Assembly: GCF_014201335.1 (NCBI RefSeq)
Contig: NZ_JACHEB010000002.1
Span: 62,001-126,000, forward strand
Direction: 5' to 3'
Source of the DNA: Tunturiibacter gelidiferens
GTDB taxonomy: Bacteria; Acidobacteriota; Terriglobia; Terriglobales; Acidobacteriaceae
DNA: 64,000 bases
Below, in pieces: positions 8,548 through 16,982 of this stretch; position 1 is the stretch's first letter; every line of letters starts with the position of its first letter. The notes beneath the pieces were generated by a model, which worked only from the letters and a program-made list of their open reading frames with translations, did no database searches and was not told where the DNA came from. Made by a program: the position numbers and the translations under genes.

Positions 8548-8697
8548 CTATTTCTTGTTGCTCGAGGAAGAGGTGTCTCCGCTCTTCACAGTCGTCTCTT
8601 GTCCGGGCTTCTTCGTCGTTGTGCTGCCCTGGTTGCTTCCTTGAGAAGGATTGTTGCCTTGAGTTCCCTGGTTTGGCTGATTCATGTTCTGCGCCAT
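8548..8697 (-). CDS. 49-residue Asn/Gln/Ser/Gly-rich microprotein between rpmH and rnpA
   Basis: An ATG at 8697 with an excellent AAGGAG six bases upstream opens a 49-codon frame ending in TAG. It begins MAQNMNQPNQGTQGNN, continues with Gly/Ser/Gln/Thr, and ends in a Lys/Ser tail (SSSSNKK). There is no membrane segment and no cysteine; the composition predicts a disordered protein. It lies inside the normally tight rpmH-rnpA interval and is followed by a hairpin at 8508-8530. Function unknown. The strong ribosome site, full-length frame and dedicated hairpin support a real gene; it is too short for most gene finders. Confidence 0.68.
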   Translation of the reverse strand: MAQNMNQPNQGTQGNNPSQGSNQGSTTTKKPGQETTVKSGDTSSSSNKK

Positions 8698-9072
8698 AAG
8701 ATTCTCCTTTGCCGGCCGTCGACCAACGTCGCAACCCAGCCGACACGAGATAGGAGGCCTGTTACAGATGGATGGTTGCCCAGAGAAAATAGGCGCTATG
8801 TGCGGATAGACGCTGGCTTAGTCGGCAATGATCGAGACCGGCATAGAAGCCACCTCGATTGAGAGAGATGACAGCGGCAGCCTGTTGTCGAAAAGACACA
8901 GACGACCGAAGACGAGCGACAGCTGTCCTCGATGGTCTGTTGAACCACTAAAATTTTTGAAATTGTCTCTCGCTGAAAGTTCTAAGAAGCCACGTTTTGC
9001 GATGGCAGAAGAAGATAAAGAACTTTGAAGGCGATAGCCAGCTTGCGGCTAACTCGACCTTATTCGAAAGAA
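8698..9072. other. gene-free stretch between microprotein and rpmH
   Basis: 375 bases without a supported gene. A small stem (TAGCC paired with GGCTA around seven bases, about 9037-9053) follows the rpmH stop and might end its transcript. The microprotein promoter must lie here, but I cannot pick out a convincing -35/-10 pair. Confidence 0.4.
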
Positions 9073-9228
9073 CTAGTCGCGGAAACCTGCGCTGACGGCG
9101 ATCTTGTGACGGCCCTTGGCGCGACGGCGGTTGAGGACTGCGGCGCCTGCCTTGGTCTTCATGCGAGAAAGAAAGCCGTGGGTCTTGGCGCGATGGCGGC
9201 GATTGGGTTGAAAAGTACGCTTCGGCAT
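9073..9228 (-). CDS. rpmH: 50S ribosomal protein L34
   Basis: 51 residues starting [19 protein letters not shown], the invariant L34 N-terminus, with the [20 protein letters not shown] core. AGGAG lies eight bases before the ATG at 9228. L34 is part of the large ribosomal subunit. It heads the minus-strand rnpA-yidD-yidC-jag group and faces dnaA, the classic arrangement beside a bacterial chromosome origin. Confidence 0.97.
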   Translation of the reverse strand: MPKRTFQPNRRHRAKTHGFLSRMKTKAGAAVLNRRRAKGRHKIAVSAGFRD

Positions 9229-9929
9229 GACAAAAAACTCCTGCGCAGGGTAGAACACCTGCTCAAACTTTTAGGCTGTTGCAACAATCTCTGAGTATAC
9301 CCGATTGGACGCGATTTTCACAGCCCTTCTTGCTGCGTCGTTTGTGTCACCGAAGACTCTAAATTTTTCACCCGGACGACGGGAGACGAAATAAGATTGG
9401 AACCTCGAAGCGAGTGAATGATCCATCGGAGCGACTCGACTGCGTGAGGCTCACAGGAGTAACGTACAAGCATTCCGGCTAAAAAGTGATATTGAAACCC
9501 GGTCGCGCAAGCGCATCGGTCCCGCAATTCTTTTATTATAGAAAGCTGCGCTGGCTCAAAAACAACCGCCAGTTGCACCGCATTTGTTCGTTTATTCAGT
9601 TCTTCACCTCTTATGGTGCAACCTTCATTTTTTGATTCGGCGCACCGAAAAACGGCATCTTTTCCGTGCTACTATCGAACCCGATTCGCAAGACGTTTTT
9701 CTGCAAGCCCAGCCGTTCCGCACTCTGATTCATGTTGAACTACTCCTCTCCGCAACCAGTTACCACGGGTTACTCGGCGGAGAGAATTTCTGGCAACACT
9801 AGGCCGACTTCACTTGTCCCCAAGGGGGCAGGAATGGACTTCTGTTTGCTGCTTATCGTGTCAAGCTGCACGACTGATGTAAGTGCCACGTCTGGTTTGG
9901 AACAGGAAACAAGACAAGGAAACTAAAGA
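9229..9929. other. rpmH-dnaA divergent intergenic region, candidate oriC
   Basis: 701 bases with no supported gene, between divergent rpmH and dnaA. Two near-matches to the DnaA box TTWTNCACA lie 50 bases apart in one orientation: ATTTTCACA at 9314-9322 and TTTTTCACC at 9364-9372, one mismatch each. An AT-rich run (TTTTATTATAG) lies near 9531-9541. This is suggestive but weak evidence for an origin; the region upstream of dnaN (16447-16982) is a rival candidate. Confidence 0.4.
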
Positions 9930-11357
9930 ATGTCATTCGTTCCGACGGCTACAGCCGTACTGAATTATTGGGTTCGTATTCTGGCTGCTCTTGAGAAGAA
10001 GATCAACCGCCAGTCTTATGAGACATGGCTCAAGCCGACTCGGTTTTCACATCTTGAGGGCAAGAAGCTCTTCGTGCGGATTCCCTCCACGGACTTTCAG
10101 CACATCGGCGATCGCTATGCCGACCTCATCCAGGAAGCCATCGATAACCTCGGACTTGACGTCGACTCGGTTGCCTTCACCACACCGGAGCAGGATCCGC
10201 GGGTACCCAAGGTGCGTGAGGACGGCGGCTTTGCTCCTGTGCCGAGCCACAGCCAGAACGCGCCCAAGCAGCGGCTGGGCGGATCGGCGAGCTCCGTCTC
10301 AGGGCCAGCGCCGGAGCAGGCTCGATTCGACTGGAGCGCAGCCTCCCAGCTCAACCCACGCTATCAGTTCGACGCGTTCGTCATCGGCAGCGGCAACCAG
10401 TTCGCAACGGCAGCGGCTCAAGCTGTAGCAGAGCGGCCTTCGAAAGCCTACAACCCGCTATTCCTCTACGGCGGCGTTGGTATGGGCAAGACTCATCTCA
10501 TGCATGCCATTGGGCATGACGTGAAGCGTCGGCAGCCGCACGCGTCCATCAGCTACGTAAGCGGCGAAAAGTTTACCAACGAGATGATCAACTCGGTCCG
10601 GTACGACAAGATGACCGGATTCCGCGACAAGTTCCGCAACGTCGATGTGTTGTTGATCGATGACATTCAGTTTCTCGCCGGCAAGGAGCGTACGCAGGAG
10701 GAGTTCTTCCATACGTTCAACACGCTGCACGAGAGCATGAAGCAGATCGTGATCGCGAGTGACCGTCCACCGAAAGAGCTTGCCGACTTTGAAGATCGTC
10801 TGCGGTCGCGTTTTGAGTGGGGTTTGATTGCCGACATTCAACCACCGGATCTCGAGACCAAAGTTGCGATTCTGCAGAAGAAAGCTGAGAGCGAACAGAC
10901 GCAGTTGCCCACCGATGTTGCGATGTTTATCGCTTCCAACGTGCGGACCAACGTGCGCGAGCTTGAGGGCGCGCTGGTGCGGCTGATCGCATGGTGCAGC
11001 ATGCACGGCGTGGAGATTACGCTTGCTGTCACGCAGCAGTGCCTGAAGCAGTTCATCGATACGCAAGTGCGGAAGATCACGATCGAGACGATTCAGCGTA
11101 CTGTGGCTGAACAGTTTGGTATGCGTGTTGCGGAGTTGAAGCAGAAGAATAATTCGCGGCAGATAGTGGTGCCGCGGCAGATTGCGATGTACCTGGCCAA
11201 GCAGTTGACTGAGGCATCCCTGCCCGAGATTGGACGGCAGTTTGGGGGCAAACATCACACCACCGTGATGCATTCGATTGCGAAGATTGACGAGCAACGC
11301 CGGGCCGACAAGGATCTGAACCGCACTATCAACAAGCTGATGGAGACGCTTAGCTAA
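9930..11357 (+). CDS. dnaA: chromosomal replication initiator protein DnaA
   Basis: 475 residues. Domain I is at the N-terminus (ALEKKINRQSYETWLKPTRF). A Pro/Ser/Gln-rich domain II linker spans about 85-140. The AAA+ domain has Walker A GGVGMGKTHL near 180 and Walker B VLLIDDIQFL near 240. Domain IV binds DnaA boxes through the signature GKHHTTVMHSIAKI near 440. DnaA-ATP opens oriC and controls its own gene. AAGGAAA precedes the ATG. dnaN is not the next gene: an inverted-repeat element and six unrelated genes intervene. Confidence 0.98.
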   Translation: MSFVPTATAVLNYWVRILAALEKKINRQSYETWLKPTRFSHLEGKKLFVRIPSTDFQHIGDRYADLIQEAIDNLGLDVDSVAFTTPEQDPRVPKVREDGGFAPVPSHSQNAPKQRLGGSASSVSGPAPEQARFDWSAASQLNPRYQFDAFVIGSGNQFATAAAQAVAERPSKAYNPLFLYGGVGMGKTHLMHAIGHDVKRRQPHASISYVSGEKFTNEMINSVRYDKMTGFRDKFRNVDVLLIDDIQFLAGKERTQEEFFHTFNTLHESMKQIVIASDRPPKELADFEDRLRSRFEWGLIADIQPPDLETKVAILQKKAESEQTQLPTDVAMFIASNVRTNVRELEGALVRLIAWCSMHGVEITLAVTQQCLKQFIDTQVRKITIETIQRTVAEQFGMRVAELKQKNNSRQIVVPRQIAMYLAKQLTEASLPEIGRQFGGKHHTTVMHSIAKIDEQRRADKDLNRTINKLMETLS

Positions 11358-11364
11358 CCCCGAT

Positions 11365-11544
11365 GTCCTGCCGGACAGCCCTCCTGCGCGGAGCGCGGCC
11401 ACTTCGTGGAGTGTGTACCGGTCTCGGCAGGACTATCTGCATCAAGCCTCCCGTTGGTCGGCAACAATCTACTTCCGACCAACGCGAAGCAATTACAAGT
11501 CACGAAGTGACCGCCGCCCGCGTAGGGAGCCCGTCCGGCAGGAC
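11365..11544. repeat. BIME-like inverted pair of REP-type repeats
   Basis: Two related arms of 70 bases or more face each other right after the dnaA stop. GTCCTGCCGGAC at 11365-11376 is mirrored by GTCCGGCAGGAC at 11533-11544. Inside, CACTTCGTG occurs in both arms, and CGTTGGTCGG (11452-11461) pairs with CCGACCAACG (11475-11484). The transcript could fold into a long interrupted hairpin. The form fits an extragenic palindromic doublet and it may also end dnaA transcription. No second copy was noticed in the window. Confidence 0.7.
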
Positions 11545-11559
11545 ACACCCTAGAACAAA

Positions 11560-12147
11560 CTACTTCTGTAGGTATTTGGCCGGGATGGGGTTGGTTGGGG
11601 ATTCGGCGTCCCAAAAGATGTTGACGACCCAATAGCGGTCCCCATCCTTGAGCAACTGGAAGCTATTGATACCGCGAGCGAAGGGCGTGGGGTCGGACGG
11701 GTTGTGGCGGGACTCGTAGGTGCTCCAGACCTGGACGATATCGCCGAACTGCTCTATCTCGTTGTGGATTGAGCGCTCGAAGAACCCGTTTGTAGCCATG
11801 CGAGCCTGGCTGCGGGCGATATAACCGTCGATGGTGAGAACGACCACGTCAGCGTGGCCTGTAGTTGGAGAGCTAGTTACCGGGATGAGCCGCGCGTCGG
11901 GAACAAAGAGGGAGCGCATGCGGTCCCAGTCTCGTTGCTGTTCCTTGGGGCCGGAGATAACGCTGTAGACGGCGTTGAGGATTGCCTCGGGCGATTTGAC
12001 GTCCTCGGGCTTGGCCTGGGGCCAGTCGCTTTTAGTTGCGATCGAACCAATCAAAGGAGGAGGGGCCGCGGAGGTCTGCGCCGATGCGGCGACGGTCGTG
12101 AGTGTGATTAATAGAAAGGTGGACGCGATTCGGTTCGCTGGCTTCAC
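11560..12147 (-). CDS. exported NTF2/SnoaL-like protein
   Basis: 195 residues. The signal peptide MKPANRIASTFLLITLTTVA is followed by an ASAQT cleavage region. The mature part fits the NTF2/SnoaL-like cone fold: an N-terminal helix with EAILNAVYSVISG, DWDRMRSLFVPDARLIP, and strands VQVWSTYESRH and YWVVNIFWDAE. Members are small enzymes or ligand binders; no catalytic pair can be assigned. It lies 22 bases downstream of the LysR gene on the same strand and is probably co-transcribed with it. Confidence 0.7.
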   Translation of the reverse strand: MKPANRIASTFLLITLTTVAASAQTSAAPPPLIGSIATKSDWPQAKPEDVKSPEAILNAVYSVISGPKEQQRDWDRMRSLFVPDARLIPVTSSPTTGHADVVVLTIDGYIARSQARMATNGFFERSIHNEIEQFGDIVQVWSTYESRHNPSDPTPFARGINSFQLLKDGDRYWVVNIFWDAESPTNPIPAKYLQK

Positions 12148-12169
12148 GGAAGCTCCTTGAATGATAGAG

Positions 12170-13132
12170 CTACTTTACTGCGACGCGAGAGGTTCTGCTC
12201 GGCGGAGGAGCAGATGTCGCGGATTCGCTGGATCGTGGGTTGAACTGGGAACATAGAGCGAACGTCTCCTCCAGGTGCTCGATAAAGACACGTACTTTGG
12301 CCGAGACTCGGCGGCTGGCGGGACGGACGGCTAGAATCGGGACCGTGCGCTCAAAGGGCGTCAGCAGTCGGAGGACAGTACCTTCTCTGAGCTCTGCAGC
12401 GAACAGCCACGCTGGCGCCTGGGCGATTCCAAGATGCTCAAGGACACCCATCCTCATCTGTTCGATATCGCTGGTTCGAAAGACGCCGGTCGGGACAACA
12501 CGTTTGGCGTCTTGTCCAGAGCCGAAGCTCCAAGGCTTCACCGCGCCGCGTTCGGTGAAGACGATCCCTCGATGATTGCCGAGATCTTCCGGCGACTCCG
12601 GGGCGCCGTAGCGTGTGAGGTATTGAGGGGTGGCGACGAGAATGATGATCGTCTGAGCGAATCTTCGTGCGACCAGAGTGGAGTCTGGCAGATCGCCTGA
12701 GTGGATGGCGAGATCGAACCCGTCTTCGACGATTGTTGTGGGACTCTCGGAGGCGGCCATCTCGACTGCCATGTCTGGGTAGGCCGCGAAAAACGCTGGC
12801 AATTTTGACACCATATGGAGACGGGCAAAGGTGGGGGGAACGGTAATTCGGAGAAGACCCTTTGGGGCGGTCTGGCCTCGACCAATTCGTGAGGTTGCGC
12901 TTTCAAAGTCGTCGAGAATGCGCAAAGAGGACTCGAAGAAGTCACGACCTGCCTCAGTCAATGAGATGGAACGGGAGGTGCGGTGAATCAGCTCAGTGCC
13001 GAGCTCGTCTTCGAGAGCGGAGATCTGCTTGCTGACGGCTGGCTGACCAATGCCACGTTCTTTCGCGACAGCAGAGAAGCTCCCTTTTTCGATCACCCGA
13101 ACGAACACCTGCATTGCGTCGAATTTGTCCAC
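12170..13132 (-). CDS. LysR-family transcriptional regulator
   Basis: 320 residues. The N-terminal winged helix-turn-helix begins MDKFDAMQVFVRVIEKGSFS, with GIGQPAVSKQISALEDEL as recognition helix, followed by the linker helix and a periplasmic-binding-like effector domain (about 90-300). The C-terminal 20 residues are serine-rich and variable. It is of the CrgA/DsdC-like subgroup that often controls a divergently transcribed SDR. Palindromic ATTCC-N-GGAAT sites lie in the 305-base interval to the SDR at 13438 and are its likely targets. Confidence 0.92.
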   Translation of the reverse strand: MDKFDAMQVFVRVIEKGSFSAVAKERGIGQPAVSKQISALEDELGTELIHRTSRSISLTEAGRDFFESSLRILDDFESATSRIGRGQTAPKGLLRITVPPTFARLHMVSKLPAFFAAYPDMAVEMAASESPTTIVEDGFDLAIHSGDLPDSTLVARRFAQTIIILVATPQYLTRYGAPESPEDLGNHRGIVFTERGAVKPWSFGSGQDAKRVVPTGVFRTSDIEQMRMGVLEHLGIAQAPAWLFAAELREGTVLRLLTPFERTVPILAVRPASRRVSAKVRVFIEHLEETFALCSQFNPRSSESATSAPPPSRTSRVAVK

Positions 13133-13144
13133 ACGAACCTCCCT

Positions 13145-13328
13145 ATTCCCCTATGGAATGGATTGTATTTTCCGGAATAAGATTCGCGAGCCTTTTATCT
13201 GAGAAATCCGCCTGCATCTGGGCTTCTTCGCTCTACCTCGGGCGTCTCGACAGACTGATCAGTCTCACAGTTATTTCTGTACCGACTCGAATGCATTCCT
13301 CGATGGAATGGCTCCTATTCCCCGGAAT
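13145..13328. promoter_or_regulatory. candidate LysR operators: two paired ATTCC/GGAAT palindrome modules
   Basis: Module 1 has ATTCC-five bases-GGAAT at 13145-13159 and TTCCGGAA at 13170-13177. Module 2, 150 bases further, has ATTCC-five-GGAAT at 13295-13309 and ATTCC-two-GGAAT at 13317-13328. The same dyad recurring four times in a divergent LysR/SDR intergenic region is a strong sign of regulator binding sites. Assignment to this LysR protein is inference. Confidence 0.55.
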
Positions 13329-13437
13329 ACCAGATCTACTTCCCACGACCAGACATCAGATAGCTGCTCTGAAAGTAGAGAGCAGTTCCAAAATCAACGG
13401 ACTGCCGAAGCGTTTATAGAAATACAAAGGAGATTTG

Positions 13438-14178
13438 ATGTCTAAGTTAAACAACAAGGTAGCACTGGTAACGGGGGGGTCACGCGGTATTGGAGCTGGG
13501 ATCGCCAAGCGTCTGGCGGCCGATGGAGCGAACGTAGCTATCACCTACACGAAGGGAGCGGACGCGGCTCAGGCGGTCGTCAAGGAGATTGAAAGCACCG
13601 GTCGAAAGGCGATCGCGATACAGGCGGACGCAGCTGATCCCGCCGCCGTGAAGGCTGCGGTTGAAAAGACCGTCGGAACACTCGGCCGACTTGATGTGCT
13701 TGTGAACAACGCCGGAACGGCCATTCCGAAGACGTTCGAGGAGACCACGCTCGAGGAGATGGATCGCGTGATCGATATCAACATTCGCGGAGTGTTCGTT
13801 GCGACGCAGGCGGCGCTGAAGCACATGAAGGACGGTGGCCGCATCATTATGATCGGCTCGTGCGTGGGCGAGCGCATGATGACACCCGGACTTGTTCCTT
13901 ACTCGGCGACAAAGGGCGCTGTGAAGATGTTCACGCAGGGGCTGTCCAGAGAGGTTGGGGGCCGGGGCATCACGGTCAACAACGTTCAGCCGGGTCCGAT
14001 CGACACGGATCTTAACCCCGCCGCGGGCGATTGGGCGGAGCCACAGGTGGCTGCCACAGCGCTCAAGCGCTACGGACATGTGGACGAGGTAGCCGCGCTG
14101 GTTTCGTTCGTCGCCAGTCCCGAAGCGTCTTATATCACCGGAACGAATCTGACCGTTGATGGCGGTACAAACGCCTAA
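13438..14178 (+). CDS. short-chain dehydrogenase/reductase
   Basis: 246 residues, classical SDR. The cofactor loop is VTGGSRGIGAG, then LVNNAG, and the catalytic YSATK lies near residue 155. The C-terminus is the usual TGTNLTVDGG. The Thr/Arg pattern after the second strand (YTKGAD) cannot fix NAD versus NADP by eye. AAGGAG lies seven bases before the ATG at 13438. It is divergent from LysR and is followed 81 bases later by a second SDR; both are likely LysR-controlled. Substrate unknown. Confidence 0.92.
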   Translation: MSKLNNKVALVTGGSRGIGAGIAKRLAADGANVAITYTKGADAAQAVVKEIESTGRKAIAIQADAADPAAVKAAVEKTVGTLGRLDVLVNNAGTAIPKTFEETTLEEMDRVIDINIRGVFVATQAALKHMKDGGRIIMIGSCVGERMMTPGLVPYSATKGAVKMFTQGLSREVGGRGITVNNVQPGPIDTDLNPAAGDWAEPQVAATALKRYGHVDEVAALVSFVASPEASYITGTNLTVDGGTNA

Positions 14179-14259
14179 TTGGCAGGGCGGCGCGGTGACT
14201 ATGGATGGCTGCCGCCGCCCCTCAATTTTTTCTCGATAACTACAACTGGCAGGGAAATC

Positions 14260-15027
14260 ATGACAACACTGAAAGGTAAGACTGCGCTCGTCACGGGTGC
14301 ATCAAGAGGAATCGGTCGTGCGACGGCTGTTGCGCTTGCGAGGGCCGGCGCACATATCCTGGCTCACTATGGCCGGTCGGCTCAGGAAGCAGAGTCACTC
14401 GTTACCGAGATCCGAGCGAACGGTGGACTTGCAGATGCACTCTCCGCGGATCTGGCAACAACGCAGGGGGCTGCAATGCTCGCTGAGCAGGTACGCTTAA
14501 TCGTCGGCGATCGTCTGGATGTGGCTGTGCTGAATGCCGGAATCAGCAAGGCGGCGCGTATCGCTGATTACACGCTCGAGGATTTTGACAATCTTTTCGC
14601 CACGAATGTCCGGGGCCCGTTCTTTTTGGTGCAGCAGCTTCTCCCAATGCTTGGTGAGGGCTCTAACATTACGGTGATCTCTTCCCTTGGGGCCCGTACG
14701 GTTGTGGGCAAACCCGGCGTAGATAGCCCCTCCATTCTTGCTTATGCTTCGACGAAAGGGGCGATCGAGACACTGGTGAAGAACTGGGCCGCTATTCTGG
14801 GGCCGCTAGGCATACGTGTGAACGCTGTTGCACCCGGCGTGATTGACACGGATATGTCAAATTTTACAAAGACAGAAGCTGGTCGCGAGGCCGCGCTAGG
14901 GATGCAAGCGCTGAAACGACTCGGCAAGCCCGAGGACGTTGCCGACGTGGTCGCTTTTCTGGCGTCCGATGGCGCACGTTGGATCACGGGAGCCAGTATC
15001 CCGGTTGACGGCGGCTCGAAGCTCTAG
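14260..15027 (+). CDS. short-chain dehydrogenase/reductase
   Basis: 255 residues. It has VTGASRGIGRA, the NAG turn as LNAGISKAARI, the catalytic YASTKGAIE, and the C-terminal TGASIPVDGGSKL. The start at ATG 14260 (MTTLKGKTALVTG) has AGGGAAA upstream and matches SDR N-termini; a frame open further upstream adds only non-homologous residues. It is only moderately similar to the preceding SDR, so this is not a recent tandem duplication. Probably in one operon with it. Confidence 0.92.
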   Translation: MTTLKGKTALVTGASRGIGRATAVALARAGAHILAHYGRSAQEAESLVTEIRANGGLADALSADLATTQGAAMLAEQVRLIVGDRLDVAVLNAGISKAARIADYTLEDFDNLFATNVRGPFFLVQQLLPMLGEGSNITVISSLGARTVVGKPGVDSPSILAYASTKGAIETLVKNWAAILGPLGIRVNAVAPGVIDTDMSNFTKTEAGREAALGMQALKRLGKPEDVADVVAFLASDGARWITGASIPVDGGSKL

Positions 15028-15118
15028 CGCAGGATGGGAGATCAGACAGGCCGCCGTCTTCTGATCTTTCGGCATAGGCAAGGTTTGGCTGCCGATGAAT
15101 TTGAACAGGCAGATCTGA

Positions 15119-15583
15119 TCAGCGGTGGTAGCTGGCGACGAGCTCGGCCCTCACGAGAAGGTGTCCAATCATGACCCGCAACGCTTCTTTCGCTGTTGCA
15201 TCGGGTGGCAGGCTGAGTTTCGAATCCAGTGCGTAGAGCACGAAGCCATAGTGGTGGGTAGCTTTCATGGGTGGGCAGGGTCCGCCGTAGCCAAAGTTGC
15301 CGAAGTTATTTTTCCCCTGTTGAGTCCCGTCGGGAAGCTGTTTCTGTTTAGGAGTGCCCTCTGGCAGTTCACGTCTGTCTGAAGGAATGTTGTAGGCGAC
15401 CCAGTGGACAAAATGCACTAAGGAGTCACGGTCGGTCGCGATCAGGGCGAAGCTTTGGGTACCTTCGGGAGGAGAGGTCCAGGACAGTTCAGGGGAGATT
15501 TCCGCACCGTCGCAGGTGAATTTGCTCGGGATCGTATCGCCGGCGAGACTCGAGCTGGTGAGATGCAGGGACGAGTTGGCCAT
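15119..15583 (-). CDS. YbhB/YbcL (PEBP) family protein, signal peptide in another frame
   Basis: 154 residues from MANSSLHLTSSSLAGDTIPS. It shows the bacterial PEBP hallmarks: FTCDGAEISPELSW, DRDSLVHFVHWVAYNI, and GPCPP followed by HHYGFVLYALD. These small proteins bind phosphorylated or anionic ligands, often in the periplasm. An export signal lies immediately upstream in a different frame (see 15584-15690), so the ancestral protein was probably exported and a frameshift has detached the signal. Translation from the internal ATG would give a cytosolic version. Confidence 0.75.
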   Translation of the reverse strand: MANSSLHLTSSSLAGDTIPSKFTCDGAEISPELSWTSPPEGTQSFALIATDRDSLVHFVHWVAYNIPSDRRELPEGTPKQKQLPDGTQQGKNNFGNFGYGGPCPPMKATHHYGFVLYALDSKLSLPPDATAKEALRVMIGHLLVRAELVASYHR

Positions 15584-15690
15584 TTGGGGTTGAGGCTCCC
15601 TGGGGCATGCGTCATCGCCAGGAAGAGTGCCGTCGCCACGGCTATGACCACGAGAGCTCCGGTCAGAAAAAATGCTCGTGATCGCGTCAC
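15584..15690 (-). other. detached signal-peptide reading frame of the PEBP gene
   Basis: A GTG at 15690, nine bases after a strong GAGGAGG, opens MTRSRAFFLTGALVVIAVAT and continues through a hydrophobic stretch to THAPGSLNPK. It then loses register with the PEBP body at the CCCCAAATGGCC region. The good ribosome site plus hydrophobic segment show that this was the real N-terminus. Confidence 0.65.
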
Positions 15691-15792
15691 AGATCATTCC
15701 TCCTCGTTGTCCCTTGCTGTGGCGCAATGTGGTCCGAACCTCAGGGCTGGATCAACTTGCTGCAAGAGATGGATAGACTATCGCATTCTGCG

Positions 15793-16446
15793 CTACCAGG
15801 TGATGTACACGCCTTTGCGGATCCATTGGGGACTGACTATCTGCTGCATCATGAAGTCGGCTACGTCTTCGCGTGAGATGCGGCTGCCGTTGGGCGGGAG
15901 GGCGTCACCGTCGATGCGGTAGTGGCCGTGAGCAGGCGCGTTGGTGAGCATGGGAGGCATGACCATGGTCCAGTCGAGGCCACTGCGGGAGAGATTGTTC
16001 CACTGCGAGATCTGCGAGGCTACAGGCCACTTGAGGAAAGTGTTGTAGACGATGTTCTGGACGATCCAGCGACGCCAGGCGGGCTGCTTGTCGAGCGAGG
16101 TGGGGAGAGCACCGGCAGAGCCGAGGACGATGATGCGGCGGACAGGTTTCGGCTGAGTGCTCGTCTGTTGCATCGCGGCGATGATCTGGGGGACGGCGCG
16201 TTCAAGGACGTCTTCCTTCTTGAGGGAGTTTGCACCGAGGGCGGAGAGAACGACGTCGGCGCCTTCGATGGTTTGGGATACCGGCGCTGGATCGAAGGCA
16301 CTCCCCTGGATAGCGTGGATGTGATCGCGTTGGGGAAAGGTTTCTGGCGCGCGAAGGAGAGCTGAGACATCGAACCCAGCGGCGAGACAGCGCTGGGTGA
16401 GGAGTTTTCCTGTGGCTCCACTGGCTCCGAAGAGGGCGACTTTCAT
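15793..16446 (-). CDS. NAD(P)-binding atypical SDR (YwnB/NmrA-like)
   Basis: 217 residues. The N-terminal dinucleotide loop is MKVALFGASGATGKLLTQR; ADVVLSALGANS and RIIVLGSAGALP follow, all typical of small atypical SDRs with an NAD(P)H-binding domain. No YxxxK pair is present, so it may bind cofactor for sensing or reduce flavins. It ends ...RKGVYITW. It stands alone on the minus strand between the PEBP gene and the pre-dnaN region. Confidence 0.88.
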   Translation of the reverse strand: MKVALFGASGATGKLLTQRCLAAGFDVSALLRAPETFPQRDHIHAIQGSAFDPAPVSQTIEGADVVLSALGANSLKKEDVLERAVPQIIAAMQQTSTQPKPVRRIIVLGSAGALPTSLDKQPAWRRWIVQNIVYNTFLKWPVASQISQWNNLSRSGLDWTMVMPPMLTNAPAHGHYRIDGDALPPNGSRISREDVADFMMQQIVSPQWIRKGVYITW

Positions 16447-16982
16447 TGCTGGCTCCTTTCGGTTCGAAACTGATTATCCTCTTCTGTGAGACGCGGATGT
16501 GAAAAAAGTGGTTGGGATAACCTCCTCGTTTTGTATCATTTGGTGAATATTCCCACCCTTGGTACCGGGTCTTCTCACAAGTCGAAATGGAGTGCTGTGA
16601 AGAAGTGGGATAAGACGGCGGTCGGGTCGATGATTGAGGCCAGTCTTCCTGAATGTGCGGTTCAGCGCGGCAGGTTTTCTAAAACGCGAACGTGGCTTAA
16701 GTATCTATTTATGAGGTTGATGGGAAGGATATCCACTTTTCAAGCGAGAACGGCTACTGCTACTAGTATTTTTCTCTTTTTCTCTTGTTTCTTAGAAGCA
16801 GTAGCAGCGTCGTTCAGGAATTCAAGCCGGTTTCGGCGTCGCACACAACGACCTTGGTTTCCACAAAGAAATCTGTCGCGTTGAGGACGGGTTCGCCCCT
16901 AGAATCAAGCAGGACTGGTGAAGGCTAAGATGCATCGTGTGTTCGATTCAGTGTAAAGTTTTGCCAGCACTAACCTACCGAG
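16447..16982. other. gene-free region before dnaN with DnaA-box-like sites
   Basis: 536 bases without a supported gene. An exact match to the DnaA-box consensus (TGTGAAAAA, reverse of TTTTTCACA) is at 16498-16506. GTTTCCACA at 16857-16865 has one mismatch. Weaker two-mismatch sites lie at 16474-16482 and 16729-16737. A pyrimidine tract (TTTTTCTCTTTTTCTCTTG) lies near 16770. It also holds the dnaN promoter. Either an origin element or a DnaA-regulated promoter is possible. Confidence 0.4.

Noticed and set aside
10458..11402. 314-codon open frame antisense to dnaA
   Set aside because: Fully covered by dnaA, low-complexity composition (His/Leu/Arg), no ribosome site; a shadow.
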